Below, one piece after another: positions 23,079 through 34,631 of a stretch of 64,000 nt of DNA. Position numbers and translations under genes: made by a program. The number at the start of each line of letters is the position of its first letter. Within the stretch, counting starts at the first letter, position 1. Origin of the DNA: Perkinsus marinus ATCC 50983 (lineage: Eukaryota; Perkinsozoa; Perkinsida; Perkinsidae); the NCBI RefSeq assembly GCF_000006405.1, contig NW_003215828.1, positions 38,447 to 102,446 of the forward strand, written 5' to 3'. The notes beneath the pieces were generated by a model that worked only from the letters and a program-made list of their open reading frames with translations, made no database searches and had not been told where the DNA came from.

Positions 23079-25995
23079 ATGTTGAGTGACCTCGGCGTAG
23101 CGCCCAACACGGACGGTGGAGTCGGCCTGAAAGATCCTGTCATATTAAGCGTAGACGATGACCCTGTGAATCAGATGATTATACGTGAGCACGGCACATT
23201 GTAAACCCATGAGTCTACTATACCAGACTCGCTTCTCTCCGCGGCCGGCTATAGAGTAGATGAGGCTATGGACGGCTTTGAGTGTCTCGAGTAATGAGGA
23301 ATACTGAAAATACTCGAGTAATGATGAATACTGCCAGATATTTGGCGAACAACGACGCGCCCGACCTCATCCTTCTCGACGCGATGATGCCCGGTATGAG
23401 CGGGTGAGGAGGGCCGAGCTGGGGAATCTTGGGAGCCCCAAGGTTAGATACGAAGTAGCTCGAAAACTCCGGGAAGACTTTCCACCACAGCTCCCCATTA
23501 TAATGATCAGTGCCAAGTCCACTACGGAGGACGTCGTCAGAGGTCTCGGATTCACGTGAGAGGATTCACGCCGAATTTCAATGTGACCTTTCACCCGTCT
23601 GTTGTAGTTGCAACGACTATCTCACAAAGCCGTTTGTGAAGGAAGAAGTCCTGGCCAGAATAGAAACTCAAGTAAACGTGCACGGCGTTAGCGGCTGGGC
23701 CGAGGCTTGGACCGTGGCCCGACTGGAACTGAAGATTCCGGGAAGAATCGGAACCGTATCAGGTCAAGTTGAAGACCGAACGCGCTCAGAAGACTGCTCA
23801 CAATGCGGCTGTCTTCAAGTTCCTTTTGGGCAGTGGGCTTGCCGAGAAGTAGGGTCGTCTCTTACCCACATCATGGAGCCTCCTAGGTATCTGGGGTGCA
23901 TTGACGAGGCTGGGGTGTTGAGCCCACACAGAGTCGGCCTAGAGACTGCTGTTGATCTGTATGGTATCGCTACTGCTACTATGGGGGAGTGGGTATGCTG
24001 CCTTCAGCCGGGACCTGGGAGGGGCAAGCATCGTTATGATGAAGTCGACCCGACTGATTCGGACCCAGGAAGATCTAAAGGTCTTCTCTAATGCTTGCGT
24101 ATGGGTCGGGCGCGATACGGCTAGGCACATGAGGCAGGGTAGATTCAATTTGAGAAGATGCTGCTACCGTCAGACGAGAGATCCCGAGGACGCCCTCAAC
24201 TGGTCCACGCCAACCAGCATATGTGTGCTCTCTTCTCTGGCTGGCCTCAGCATGCCGTCGGTGAGTTTGCTGGGGAACTGATTTCGTCTGCAACATGGTG
24301 TATATCTCCAGACGCCCTCCGCTTCGCGGACGCCTATCTTGACGCGTTGAAGGCTGACTCGACTTTCGCTCGTGTTGAAGTCAAAATAGTCCTTCACAGT
24401 GTGTCGGAGTCTGATGAACCTCTGATCGCGGGGGTGGTCGGGTATAGGCTGCCGAGGTCCATACCATCATAATCATCGTAGCTCAATGACGTGGTTCGCA
24501 GGCCTGTCCTCATCGGCAACGCAGTGCGGTTGTGCAAGTACATTCTGGATGAGGTCCCTCCAGTAGCGTGTGGTGCCCACGGCTGCGTCCTTGTCACTGC
24601 TGCTTGTCTTGAGGCGCACGGGGAAGAGGTAGGGAGCATGCTCGATCCGGACGGACGTGCTCATTCGCAGCAACCGCCACGAAGCCATCTGATCGACTAT
24701 GGGGAGGTTATCAGAGTGAACAGCAATGGGGACAAGCCGGTAGCGTATCTCCGCCGTGGTCGAGCTCGTCCTGCCAGCGATCAGGTTCATGTATTTGATG
24801 TTAGCAGTATGACTGCGGTCGATCGACCCCCCTCGAGTGGGTTTTACTCCCCAATATGGGAGACGGAATCTTTACGTAGACCCCAACTCCTCCGCCCAGA
24901 ACAGGCATGCGGAATATGGAACACAGCAGACGCTCATCTCTGATGGAGTGGGGATGGGGGCAGACGAGACGAGCATTAAATCCGCGCCTCAGCCTGAGAG
25001 GGTTGAGGAATACAATGCAACTACTGGAGGGCACAGGCTTGCCAGTCCGATTGGCCTAGAGGCAGCGCCCTCTCCTGAAGATGGGGCCATAGAGGCGGAA
25101 ATTGCCGAGTCGGGACGGTGGGGAAAGCTGCTCGTGGGAATTCACGATGGGCAACTACTAGGTTGTCCGACGAGCACGAGCTGAGAGATAGAGGCCCGAC
25201 AGTCCCTAAGAGCAGCTTGCATAAAGTATGAAGAGTCTTTTCGACGCGCCATGGTCCGTACAGGTGATCAGTGAAAAGATCGACATCTCTTTGGCCGAAG
25301 CCGTCGACTTGCTCAAATCCGAGTTGGCTATAGCGACTGGTGGGTTCGAGAGGCTCAGCTTGAGAACTCCGGGCTCTCTCAGATGCTTCTCGCATCCGAG
25401 AGATCAAAGATATAGTGTTGGCCGAAGTGAGGATGCTGACGTCATCGTTATGTCGTGTATAGTGACAGGGTCCTTCGATCATCCATCGGCTGGAGAGTGC
25501 TTCTCAACGACGGCAGGCCGAGGATGTCTCTTCAACCCACATCTGTTGAGATCAGCTTGGCCGGATGTCAAAGAGTGTCATTTTGCAGGTCCATCACGAA
25601 GCAGCAGCAGCTCCGGCGATCCCCACGGTGGCACGTGTAAGCGGTATCGCGAAAATCGTGAGAAGCAGGAGAAAGAGAAGGCCTCGTTGAGGTATGCGTA
25701 TAGTTTCCAAGTGCATCTTTGGACTTGGGCTGCAGACGACAGGCTACAGATTTGAACACGGCAGCTGTAGATCGGAAGGCAGGGATTGGTCGAGTCAACT
25801 ATCTCCCCGATGCCTCTCCCTGTCAGGAGAACGCCTTCATGAATAGAGACAATTGGCTGGAGACCGAAAGCTCGAGCTATCAAGTATCCTGCTCTAGGGG
25901 ATGCCTAATATTAAAGGCTCAGATACTAAGGCTGGCATCACTACGGAGAAGAAATTCCTCTTTACAGTGCTCTTTGAAAGACGCAATAGCCGATA
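23079..25995 (+). CDS. Receiver-domain nucleotidyl cyclase
   Basis: Exons from ATG 23,079 rebuild a complete response-regulator receiver: VILSVDDDPVNQMII, a 42-nt intron (23,185-23,226), LLSAAGYRVDEAMDGFECLE, LILLDAMMPGMSG (phospho-acceptor Asp), EVARKLREDFPPQLPIIMIS, then CNDYLTKPFVKEEVLARIE. All four junctions keep phase. Downstream blocks match class III adenylyl/guanylyl cyclases: a region near HMCALFS (24,230), LRFADAYLDALKA, VEVKI-LHS, PLIAGVVGYRLPR (24,430), NAVRLCKYILDEV, and GEVIRVNSNGDKPVAYLRRG (24,705), the family's C-terminal strand. The product would make cAMP or cGMP under phosphorelay control. Coiled-coil-like exons continue to about 25,995. Linker exons at 23,660-24,200 and the cyclase metal-binding Asp are not resolved. 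Confidence 0.65.
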
Positions 25996-26039
25996 AGGTA
26001 CATGAGATAGCGATTGATTGGGTGGGCGAGTGGTAAGGA

Positions 26040-27130
26040 ATTAGGTATCGTGGGAGGAGCTCGAGCGAACAGTGTCAGAGGAATCGCCATCATGTGTGAG
26101 AGCACGGATTTCGACTAGCATTGTGAAAATCCTAAGGCGTATTGAAGAAGTAGAGGCTGATATCAAACGGCTAGCGTCGTAAGAATGTTGATAATCTCGT
26201 AGACTATGGTAAGCAGAATAGGTACAGACTTGGCTGATTAATACATCATCGACGGAGACAAGTCTCGAGCTACACCATCACGTGGCTGGTCTGTCTCAGA
26301 AGTCATGCACTTGACTACATACTGTGCTGTATCTAGAATCACTTTCTTTTGTGCTATTCAGTGAAATTGATAACGGAAATACCTAGTTCTATACCTAGTG
26401 ATGTATGTCCTAGTTTGTGGCACTGCCACAGTGGCAGTATGACTAGTCGAAGGAACATACTCATGCACGCAACACGATAGAGATCGAATATGACATCCGG
26501 ATCACATCAATCGAACATGTTACACAACCACTTAGCACGTCTTGTGGCAAAGTCTTCATAGTAGCCCCCACCTGCCAGCGAATCTAGATCGGATTGTAAC
26601 AGACTCGGCAAGAACCTACGCGCTTTTGCCACTCTTCTCTCAGTTATGTAATCGAGAATAGGGCTCGGCAGAACTAACGTGGCCATCCGCGGTGCTGGTG
26701 GAAGGCTTGAACTGCGACCGTTCTGGTACAGCGGGGGATTGGGGTCACTTCTTCGGCCCGATGACAGGTCTGCTCGAGCGGAGCCACGAGCGCGGAACCA
26801 CCCCTCTATTCCATTGCCAGTCGCTGTCTCTCTGTTGTACCCAAAGGCATGGAAGTGGCAGCGCAGGGCACCAGTGAGGGGTCTGTGCCGGCCACCTCCA
26901 TGCGTGAATTGAGCTGCTTGTCCCGGCATAAATCGAACAGAAAAGCTCCTGATGGAGAATTAAGTTTATACCGCAGTACTGACTTGGTTTTGAAGTCTAT
27001 GTACATCTCTGGCAAGGTGATCTAGGGTGGGTGGTTTGGGCACCATACTCAGGAGTATGATGATGATGATACTACCCTGAGCACTTCCACCACGGTCTAC
27101 AAGGCGTAAGTGATGGTTACGAAGTAATCA
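26040..27130. other. Mostly unassigned stretch with one minus-strand open frame
   Basis: A 140-codon minus frame (26,507-26,929) starts MPGQAAQFTHG and is rich in Arg, Ser and Leu without a recognised domain. The rest shows no coding signal. It is reported as possible coding only. Confidence 0.25.
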
Positions 27131-27135
27131 AGTTT

Positions 27136-28490
27136 AGTTACACGTGTCTCCTCTTCTGTACTAAACCACTTTTGTACTAAACGATGATAGGTGAGCGATT
27201 TATACCGGATCTGGACTTTTTCGCACGCAAACGATTAAGTTTTTTAGTGGGTAAAATATCCACTGTTGTACCAAATTCTGCACGTTTTTACTCACTTTAT
27301 TTTTTCCGATAAAGAAATTTTTGACACCGGGTGAAACTTTACTTCCACTTCTGCACTAAATTTTTGGGATGCTTTTGCACGGGTTAAATTTTACGACTTG
27401 GGTTTTTTCACACGTCTTAAAACGACCTGCCTTCCGCTACTGTGAGTGAAGCCCTCACTGCGAGGAGAGCCGAGGACGTCCTGCGTCTAACGCAATTTAA
27501 CAAGTCTCAACGTATAACCTCATTCCTTGTAGTCTACAAGTGTAGACTCCTAAATTATGTCGTAATTATTACAGACCGTTGTGCGCTCCAGCGCAGTGTA
27601 CGGAGACTCATGAACCATTATACGGTTTCCCGGTGTTTGTACTTGACTGTATTACTCTGTTATTACTGTTATTGTATTGTGCGCCGTGACACCGGTGGCG
27701 TCACGTATTTCTGCATGCGTGCTGAGGCCTTACTCGGGCACTTGCCCAGTGCTCTTAAAGGTTAGACTGAGGACAGGAGTGAGCTAAGCTTCTCATTCTT
27801 ACTGGCCTAGGACTTAGGCTACAGCTTAAGTTAGTACACTGTGTTGAGGTTTACTAGCCGCTAGTGGTTATACTTCGTACGTTAAGTAACGTAGTCAAAG
27901 CTATGGTTTCGGAAATCATCAATAGATTAGGAATTATGTTCACTAGACATAAGACATGACCGACATATTCATACTGTCCATGAAATACACCTGACCACCC
28001 ACAACGGCAGATGCGGCATAGTGCCCACATGTCGGATCTAGAACGGGTTGGAGATAGAGCTCACGGCTTTCAGGATGCTATCAATGACCCGCGAGAAGCC
28101 GAAGTGAGTTGTTCCCACCAATACGCCTCGAGCAGCTGTAACCCCACCCTGCCGACAGAGCATAGCCATCCACATATCCACGATGTCATCAGGAATAGTA
28201 CTTCCTTGAGTCAGGACCTCTGCTCAGTTTTCGACCTGACGGAGAGCTATTCGATCAACTATTTGCTATTTTTGTTCTAAGGCGAGCGCTATTTCATTTG
28301 GTTCAGAAGTGGTTTGAGAGTGGTACAAGCTCAATCAACTGGGTCAAATTTTCCACAAAAGGAACGATTTTAGCACAGAAGTGGTTCGCGGAGCGAAGCG
28401 CTTCCCGAAGGGAAGTTTTTAAAATAGGGGCGAGCGCTACTTGATTTGGTACAAAAGTGGATTAGTACAAAAGTGGCGTAATCTAGTTAC
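27136..28490. mobile_element. Putative non-autonomous element with inverted iteron clusters
   Basis: The left cluster (27,151-27,370) repeats CCACTTTTGTACTAAA-type units (CTGTACTAAACC, CCACTTTTGTACTAAA, CCACTGTTGTACCAAA, CCACTTCTGCACTAAA). The right cluster (28,290-28,480) has the same unit inverted (TTTGGTACAAAAGTGG, TTAGTACAAAAGTGG, TTTGGTTCAGAAGTGG). The outer arms pair over about 45 bases and both carry a GTTAC near the edge. The interior has a 107-codon frame (27,442-27,765) without known motifs. Subterminal iterons in opposite orientation are typical of transposase-binding ends of hAT- or CACTA-like elements. The boundaries are approximate. Confidence 0.5.
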
Positions 28491-29295
28491 AAGACCAGAG
28501 TCACCGGTGCGAAACAACCACACAAAAAAAATCGAGAGTGCGGTAACTTGTGTCGTCGGCGAGCGAAGTAGACCGTAACAGTACTGCGTATTTACGATTG
28601 CGAGAAACATCTAGGAGGCTTTCCGTAGCCTGTACTCCAGGCCTGTTGTGAGTGGCTCGTTGCATATGTATACCTTCCCCTCCGCAGTTGCGTCGCGGGC
28701 TCGTTTATCTTCTCCCCGCCCCCCCCCTCTCCCGGGTTGAATCACTCGGCTGAGACAGCTCGTTGGCCGACCTCCGGAGGTCGACCTCGAGCGAGCCTCA
28801 ACCCTGTGATTTGGCGGCCCGACGTGCGGGTTTCTGGTTCGAGTTTAGTCTTTCGACCGAATCCCGCATTCAGGGTCCGCTGTCCTGTTTACCATACCAC
28901 GCAATGTGAGTGGGTTGTTGCCCGTTGGTAACATTTGCGGTGAGTTTCAATGAGACACCAAGCGAAAAAGTCTGCCCGCAAGCGTCGACAGACGCCATAG
29001 GCACCAGACGAGTCTGGCTAACTAATTGAGCTTTACTCGAATTATCTTAATTGATAGAGCCTATCCCTCTGACCACCTAATCTCATCCACTGCGACTCTA
29101 AACTACTTGTGTTCTACAAACACATCCACTACAATGAGGCAGTTGTTGATTTATTGACAACCAAATTCCCAAGAAGTTCGCAATAAAATTGAAATGTTAA
29201 CAGGGAATATATAACGCTTACTGCTTGATGAATACAACAAAATACAATGTTTCCACGATGAAGTCAACTACAGCCCCGGCCTCTCCATAGGAATA
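28491..29295. other. Non-coding stretch
   Basis: Contains a homopolymer C tract near 28,720 and a GC-rich segment followed by AT-rich DNA. A 64-codon frame at 28,737 has no motif. No tRNA or rRNA structure was recognised. Confidence 0.3.
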
Positions 29296-30222
29296 TTAAA
29301 TGGTTACCCGACTGTGGTCATGACCACTCGAGACATCACTTATCCAGGAGCTTATGAAGAAGTTATTCTGCCAACCCTGTTGGGAGGGGGCAAGTTTAAG
29401 ATACCGCGGGTCCAAGTGGGCTACATCGACATGAGCCTGTTCCTTCCAAGACAAGCGAGAGGCCCCTTCAGACGTCGTCTCGCTCCACTCATACTTCTTC
29501 GATCGCTTCTTCTTTTTCGATACCTTTTCGGGCGTAGCAACATAGCCGTTTGCTAGCACAGCAGCGACCGGTGTCGTTGTAAGGTTGACATTACTTGGCC
29601 CAGGGAGCCCAAGGGGACCGACGAGTTCCCCATCTGCGAACGCTACCTGCCAAAGTAACGGAGTGCATTCACAAGTAGAGACGAACTCCTGGCCTACGCA
29701 TGGCTCCTTAGCGGAGTAGTCAGCGAATAGCTTGAGCTCATATTTATTCCGAATCCATCGCTCTAGATGCCGGGCCACGTCGGGATCCAATCTATCGCCA
29801 CCACCACTGTTGGGGAACATCTTCCCATCCGGTTTATGGATATGCGACGGCACGTTGTACCTGAGGATGGTATTGTGAAGTGGCCGAGGAGTGGTAGTAA
29901 AACCAAATACTCGTAATATTCATTCGCAACTTTATTTCCAACAGCATCGGCCAAGGCCACCCATTCAGGCTTCCATTGGTCGATTGTTGCTGACTGAACA
30001 AAAGTGATGTGGGTACCGATCCCACGGTGAACACCAGCACAGTTAGTGCCTGAGAAAATCAGTAGTGAGAAGAATTCACTAGGGAGACCTACAGATGAAG
30101 ACACCTAGATTCACTGAAGCCCACCGAGGGTTGGAGGCGTTGCAGTCCGCACACACAGAGTTCTCCGGCCTCGACAGAATCTGCTCCAGCTGAGGGTTCA
30201 TCGGCACAGTAGGACTGCTCAT
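29296..30222 (-). CDS. ArfGAP domain protein
   Basis: Three exons: 30,222-30,093, 30,050-29,911 and 29,860-29,296, with introns of 42 and 50 nt, all in phase. The start ATG gives MSSPTVPMNPQLEQILSRPE. The zinc finger follows: CADCNASNPRWASVNLG, FICTNCAGVHRGIGTH, then WKPEWVALADAVGNKVANEY. All four zinc Cys (C-x2-C-x16-C-x2-C) and the arginine finger (GVHR) are present, so it should accelerate GTP hydrolysis on Arf proteins in vesicle traffic. The C-terminal half is a family-typical helix (HLERWIRNKYELKLF) and a Lys-rich segment ending HSRVTI. It is compact, about 278 residues, closest in layout to the SMAP/AGE2 branch. Confidence 0.9.
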
Positions 30223-30299
30223 TAATAAAAGTTATTACTAAGAATAAATGGACGTCCATCACAATGGACAAACACAACAGTGAAGAGGTTTCAGGATGC

Positions 30300-31780
30300 T
30301 TTTTGTGAATTAAGTACTGATAGTAGTAGATAACAAAGGGACGGGGACGGATGCATTGATGAGGTATAGGGATATGATGCGAAGAGACTACCCCTGCATG
30401 GTAATGGCCTATCACTACCAATAAAGGGCTCGTTCCCTGCCAACAGCCCGTCCCTCTAAGGTCGGGTGTAAGGACCTCTTCCAAGAGACATTAAGAGACC
30501 ATCTCTGCAACCAAAGAAAGAGGCTATGACTATACGGGTGGATGAGAATCCTACATGGAAAAAGGCGCAGCAGAGTTACTGGAAGGACGGTATCACAACG
30601 AGGGACCAGAAAGACTGTGTGAGAGGAGAAGCCACAGCACCAACATAAAAGAAGTGCTTATCGATGATGCTACGATATCAGCAATTACTGGGAGACCGTA
30701 AGGGGACTGAGCAAAGGCCGTGGGTTCATCTTTAGATAGCACACGCACGCCTTTAAAGGCTCAAAATTATGATGCCCATACGTGTAGTAGAATAGGCGTT
30801 TTACACATCTATTCTACTATGCGTTTATGGGAAGGTTTATGCTACCTGATTTCGACTCGAGGATAGCGCCGCCAAGTGATAGACCCTTCAACGTGTCTCA
30901 ATATCATCGCGAGTGCCTCCTCATCTAACCCTACAGGAAAATACCATGCCCATAGGACCCTCTGCCCTTGTGCGAGGACCTCCTTCGACTACCTCCTTTA
31001 ATAAGTGGGCAACCATTATTGGTTTTAGAGGAGCAACCAGACAGCAATAGATATCGAAGCCTATGGAGACGCCTACGAGGCCCTGCGACCTCCGCCACGT
31101 AGGACTTGTGAACTCGAGGATGCGTGAATGCAAGAATCTTGGCTGTGCGCAGAAGGATAATCATCGAGTCAACCTTCAAACGCCGATCTCAATAATAGTG
31201 GGAAGTCCAACTGTAGCCGATATCCACGATGAGCCAGAGGTGTGGTAGGGAAGGAGTTATTGGAGAAAATTTGTTGAGTTTTCGTATGAAATTCAAAACG
31301 TCCGACGGGCCAGGTAGTCTTCTGGTGGATGCTTGATACCATCCAGGAAGAACACATACTCGCATGGTTGTCCTCCGTCATAGTGAATAGAAAACACGTC
31401 CCGTACCTAGGCCTTCGAAGTCGACCTGATGGTCAATAGAACCCCTAAGGATGTCGGTCCTGGCAAGAGGAGACAAGGCTACTTACTACCTTAATAAGGT
31501 GCAATAACAGCATAACCGGGCAGTGGAAGAGGTCATTGACCGTAACTATAGATAAGAAAAGAGTACAAAGGTGTAGCCCACCACACAATCACGGCATCCA
31601 CCCAGAGAAATGCAAATGGATCAGAGTATCAGCGTCATCTGTCTTGTGACGAGGCCGGGATAAATTACCCATTTAGATTTCGAACGATTATGCATCGATA
31701 ATCGTCAATGGATTTTTCACACGTGTATAATCGTTGGTGCGAGACTCGCACATTTCAATGGAAATGCACCAGACCTTCGA
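30300..31780. other. Long stretch without a recognised gene
   Basis: Short frames exist on both strands (minus 30,931-31,179; minus 31,169-31,381) with possible GT-AG junctions, but no domain, motif or consistent chain was found. A divergent minus-strand gene may lie here, since LLKEVVEGGPRTRAEGPMG at 30,960-31,020 looks protein-like. Confidence 0.25.
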
Positions 31781-31813
31781 AGCTTGGCAGTTTTGGAGCC
31801 TCTACTAACGACC

Positions 31814-34454
31814 ATGTTTACTCCAGAAATGATGCAGGCCGCTCAAAACATGATGGCCAACATGACTCCTGAGCAGATGGCCCAAATGACGGAGATGGCC
31901 AAGAACATGGACCCGAATGTAGATAGGGAAGGGGAGAGGAGTCCTTCAGCGGTCTTATGTAGATGATGCGGAATATGATGGGAGGACAGGGCATGCCCCC
32001 AGGTGGGGTCTCTAGGGAACAGATGGATCAGGTAGGGATCAGTGATAGTGGGTGAGGTTACGNNNNNNNNNNNNNNNNNNNNNNNNNNNNNNNNNNNNNN
32101 NNNNNNNNNNNNNNNNNNNNNNNNNNNNNNNNNNNNNNNNNNNNNNNNNNNNNNNNNNNNNNACTAGGGGTCTGGATAACGTGAAATCATACAGCACTCC
32201 CACCGTCTTGGCCCTACAGAAGGCCCTTTGCTCTAATGCTGCCCTTTGCTGTCTCAAGCTGGAGAAGTATCATCTGCCTTATCAAGCCTTTTTTGCAATG
32301 AGCGCTTAGGTACGACGAGTGTCGCGAGTACTGTGACCAAGTGTTGCAGCAGGACCCTAAGGCAGTGAAGGCTCTATACAGGCGAGGTACTGCATCCAGC
32401 GTCACTGCGCCACGAAATTCACATCCCTATTAGGGGTGGCCTATCGAGAACTGAAGGAGATCGATAAGGCTTATCTCGACCTATCGATAGCGGCTCGGTT
32501 GTCACCGAATGACGAGGTGTTAGTCTCCGACTTCGAGGCCTTCAAGGAGAGTCTCCCCGACGACTATGTAGTACCAACAGAGGAGGAGCCAGTCGTCAAT
32601 GAAGTAGGTATATGTGAGGACATCACTGACATCAATTAGAACCTCTTGCGGTATCGGATGGTGCTGTCCTTAGGAAGCAGGAAAGTCTTCCTCGACATCG
32701 ACGACCACTGCATCGGCGTCTACCACTCCTTCGTCATCTTCTAATGCGTCTGCTGATCTTCAGCGAGAGGTCTCTGCTAAGCTTGCCTCGGACCCAGAGA
32801 TGGTAATGAAGATGCAGAAAGTGATGAAGGACATGACGCCTGAAGAAGTAGTACGGTCATCAATGCTCGCGATCGGCCTATGGGGCTCTTCCTAACCTAT
32901 TATTCATCTCTAGATGAACGAGTTGCGCAACGTGCAGCTGACTGGAAGCGCCCCTGGCAATTCTGCGGCAGCCCGTAAGTTCGCGGAAAAGCTTCGTAGT
33001 GAAGACCCTGAGTTCGTGGAAAGGATGAAGGACGTGGTGGGGTCCCTACCGCAGGAGCAGGTAGAAAGTCTGGGCTGGGGGGTGGCTGATGATCGTAACA
33101 TGAGGAATCCAAGGATATTGTTACTAGGAAAAGGATATGTTACAGCGTATGTCTTCTCCTTATCTGTCTCAGACAGTGTTGGAATATATGTTTGCTTTCC
33201 TCAGCTGAGCTCGGGATTTTCCACGCTGATTATAGGAGTTTATATGCGCAGTCGGGTGGAGGTGTTCGATAGCCAACAAGAATTTCCCAGAATTTCCTTG
33301 AAATTTTTACATAGTCACCGACACGTGTAGTTGACCATGTGTATATTTGCCCACACTGGTTTCAGATCGACCAGCTGAGGAAGACCGCGGCCTCTGGTAC
33401 TGCTCCTGCAACCACAGCAGCATCTAGCAGCTCTACGGCTCCCCGAATGCCTCCTACGGGGTCGGCGGGACTGGCCGAGGCCACTCGAATGATGAAGGAG
33501 AATCCTGATGTTATGAATCAAGTATGTTGTTGAAGTACTCGTCTTACTCACTTACATACTCAGATGAGTGATATGATGGCTGGCATGTCCGATGAGCAGT
33601 TCGATAGTATGCTGAAGATGTCGGGGATGGGGGCTAGCAGTCAGGTGGGGTCCCTCGAGGAGGTCGGCCTCTTGCATGGTGTTGGTGATAGGATGCTGCT
33701 GCCATGAGGGACATGATGCGGAATAAGGATATGATGAAGGCCATGGGGGATATGATGAAGAATATGTCACCTGAGCAGATGAATGCCATGTCCCAGGTAA
33801 TCTGCTACCACCCTTTGTTGTCTACTAGTGTTGGCTGATGGTCATCAGGCCTCTGCCCAAACGACAGCACCAGTGAGCAATGCTGCAGGGAGTGAGGGCA
33901 GCACGGCGGCGGAGGTCCCTAAAATGCCGGACCATCCTGGGGATATTTTTAAGGACCCCCGGATGTTGAAGTCGATGGAAGCTATGATTAGCTCGATGCC
34001 TGATGATGTTTTGGAGAACCTCATAGCACAACAGGCTGCAGGTAGTACCCTATGTTACTCCTTGTGGGTATGGTGAAGGAGTCCACCGTATGAGTAGTTT
34101 TATCACATAGTTGGAACTTCGCTCCGCTGCCGTTGAGCATATCCCCATAAGTAACGAAGGGCGTTTTTTCCAGGTTCCCAGGCTGCGGGTCCGGACGGCA
34201 AGGCGGCACTACCGAGATGGCTCAGTGGTCGAGTCATAAAGTTTTTCCTCAGGATTATCATGAAGTTTGCGCGTTTGGTCATATTCATTCGAGTGAGTCT
34301 CTGAAGTGGTGCATGCGTGCTGAATGTTTTTCTTTCCAGAACCTTTTTGCGGCCATGTTCTCGAGGAGGGGCAAATACATAATCGCTTTGTTGGTGTTGA
34401 TCTTTGCTATCTACCAACAGTACTTCACTGCTGTAGAGGATGCCTCCGAGTGAA
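31814..34454 (+). CDS. Tail-anchored TPR protein with STI1-like Met-rich repeats (OEP61/TPR7-like)
   Basis: The start MFTPEMMQAAQNMMANMTPE matches the N-terminal Met-rich motif of plant OEP61/TPR7. After an N gap come TPR helices: CSNAALCCLKLEKY, YCDQVLQQDPKAVKALYRRG, then YRELKEIDKAYLDLSIAARL. Further STI1-like motifs follow: MKDMTPEEVV, MMAGMSDEQFDSMLKM, MKAMGDMMKNMSPEQMNAM and DPRMLKSMEAMISSMPDDVL. The C-terminus carries YIIALLVLIFAIYQQYF, a single membrane segment ending at TGA 34,452. The family sits in the ER or envelope membrane facing the cytosol and receives chaperone-bound precursors. Many short introns; one holds a MITE (33,174-33,358). The first exon may extend upstream to 31,759. 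Confidence 0.75.
32063..32162. other. Assembly gap (100 N)
   Basis: Exactly 100 N, placed inside the TPR gene, so the first TPR helices are missing. Confidence 0.99.
33174..33358 (+). mobile_element. MITE-like repeat, copy 3, in an intron
   Basis: The best-preserved copy: CAGTGTTGGAATATATG at the left and ATATTTGCCCACACTG at the right. The outer CAGTGT/ACACTG pairs perfectly and the inner AT-rich part imperfectly. It lies between exons of the TPR gene, so it is tolerated by splicing. Confidence 0.75.
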
Positions 34455-34631
34455 ACATTATGACACCTTTTACTGCCTTATCCTGCTAATACTACTAATA
34501 CCGTTGAAACACATCATTCTACAGGTCTGACTGGTCATTGAGTTTTCATGTTTGCCTGGAAGCCCCGAGCAGTTGGGATTTCCTGATTTCCTTGATGTCC
34601 CTCGAAGTTGGTCAACTGTAGAGCGCTTTCC

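Noticed and set aside
23079-23660. Treating the receiver-domain region as a frameshifted pseudogene
   Set aside because: Every apparent break coincides with a 42-52 nt GT-AG intron that restores frame at all four junctions.
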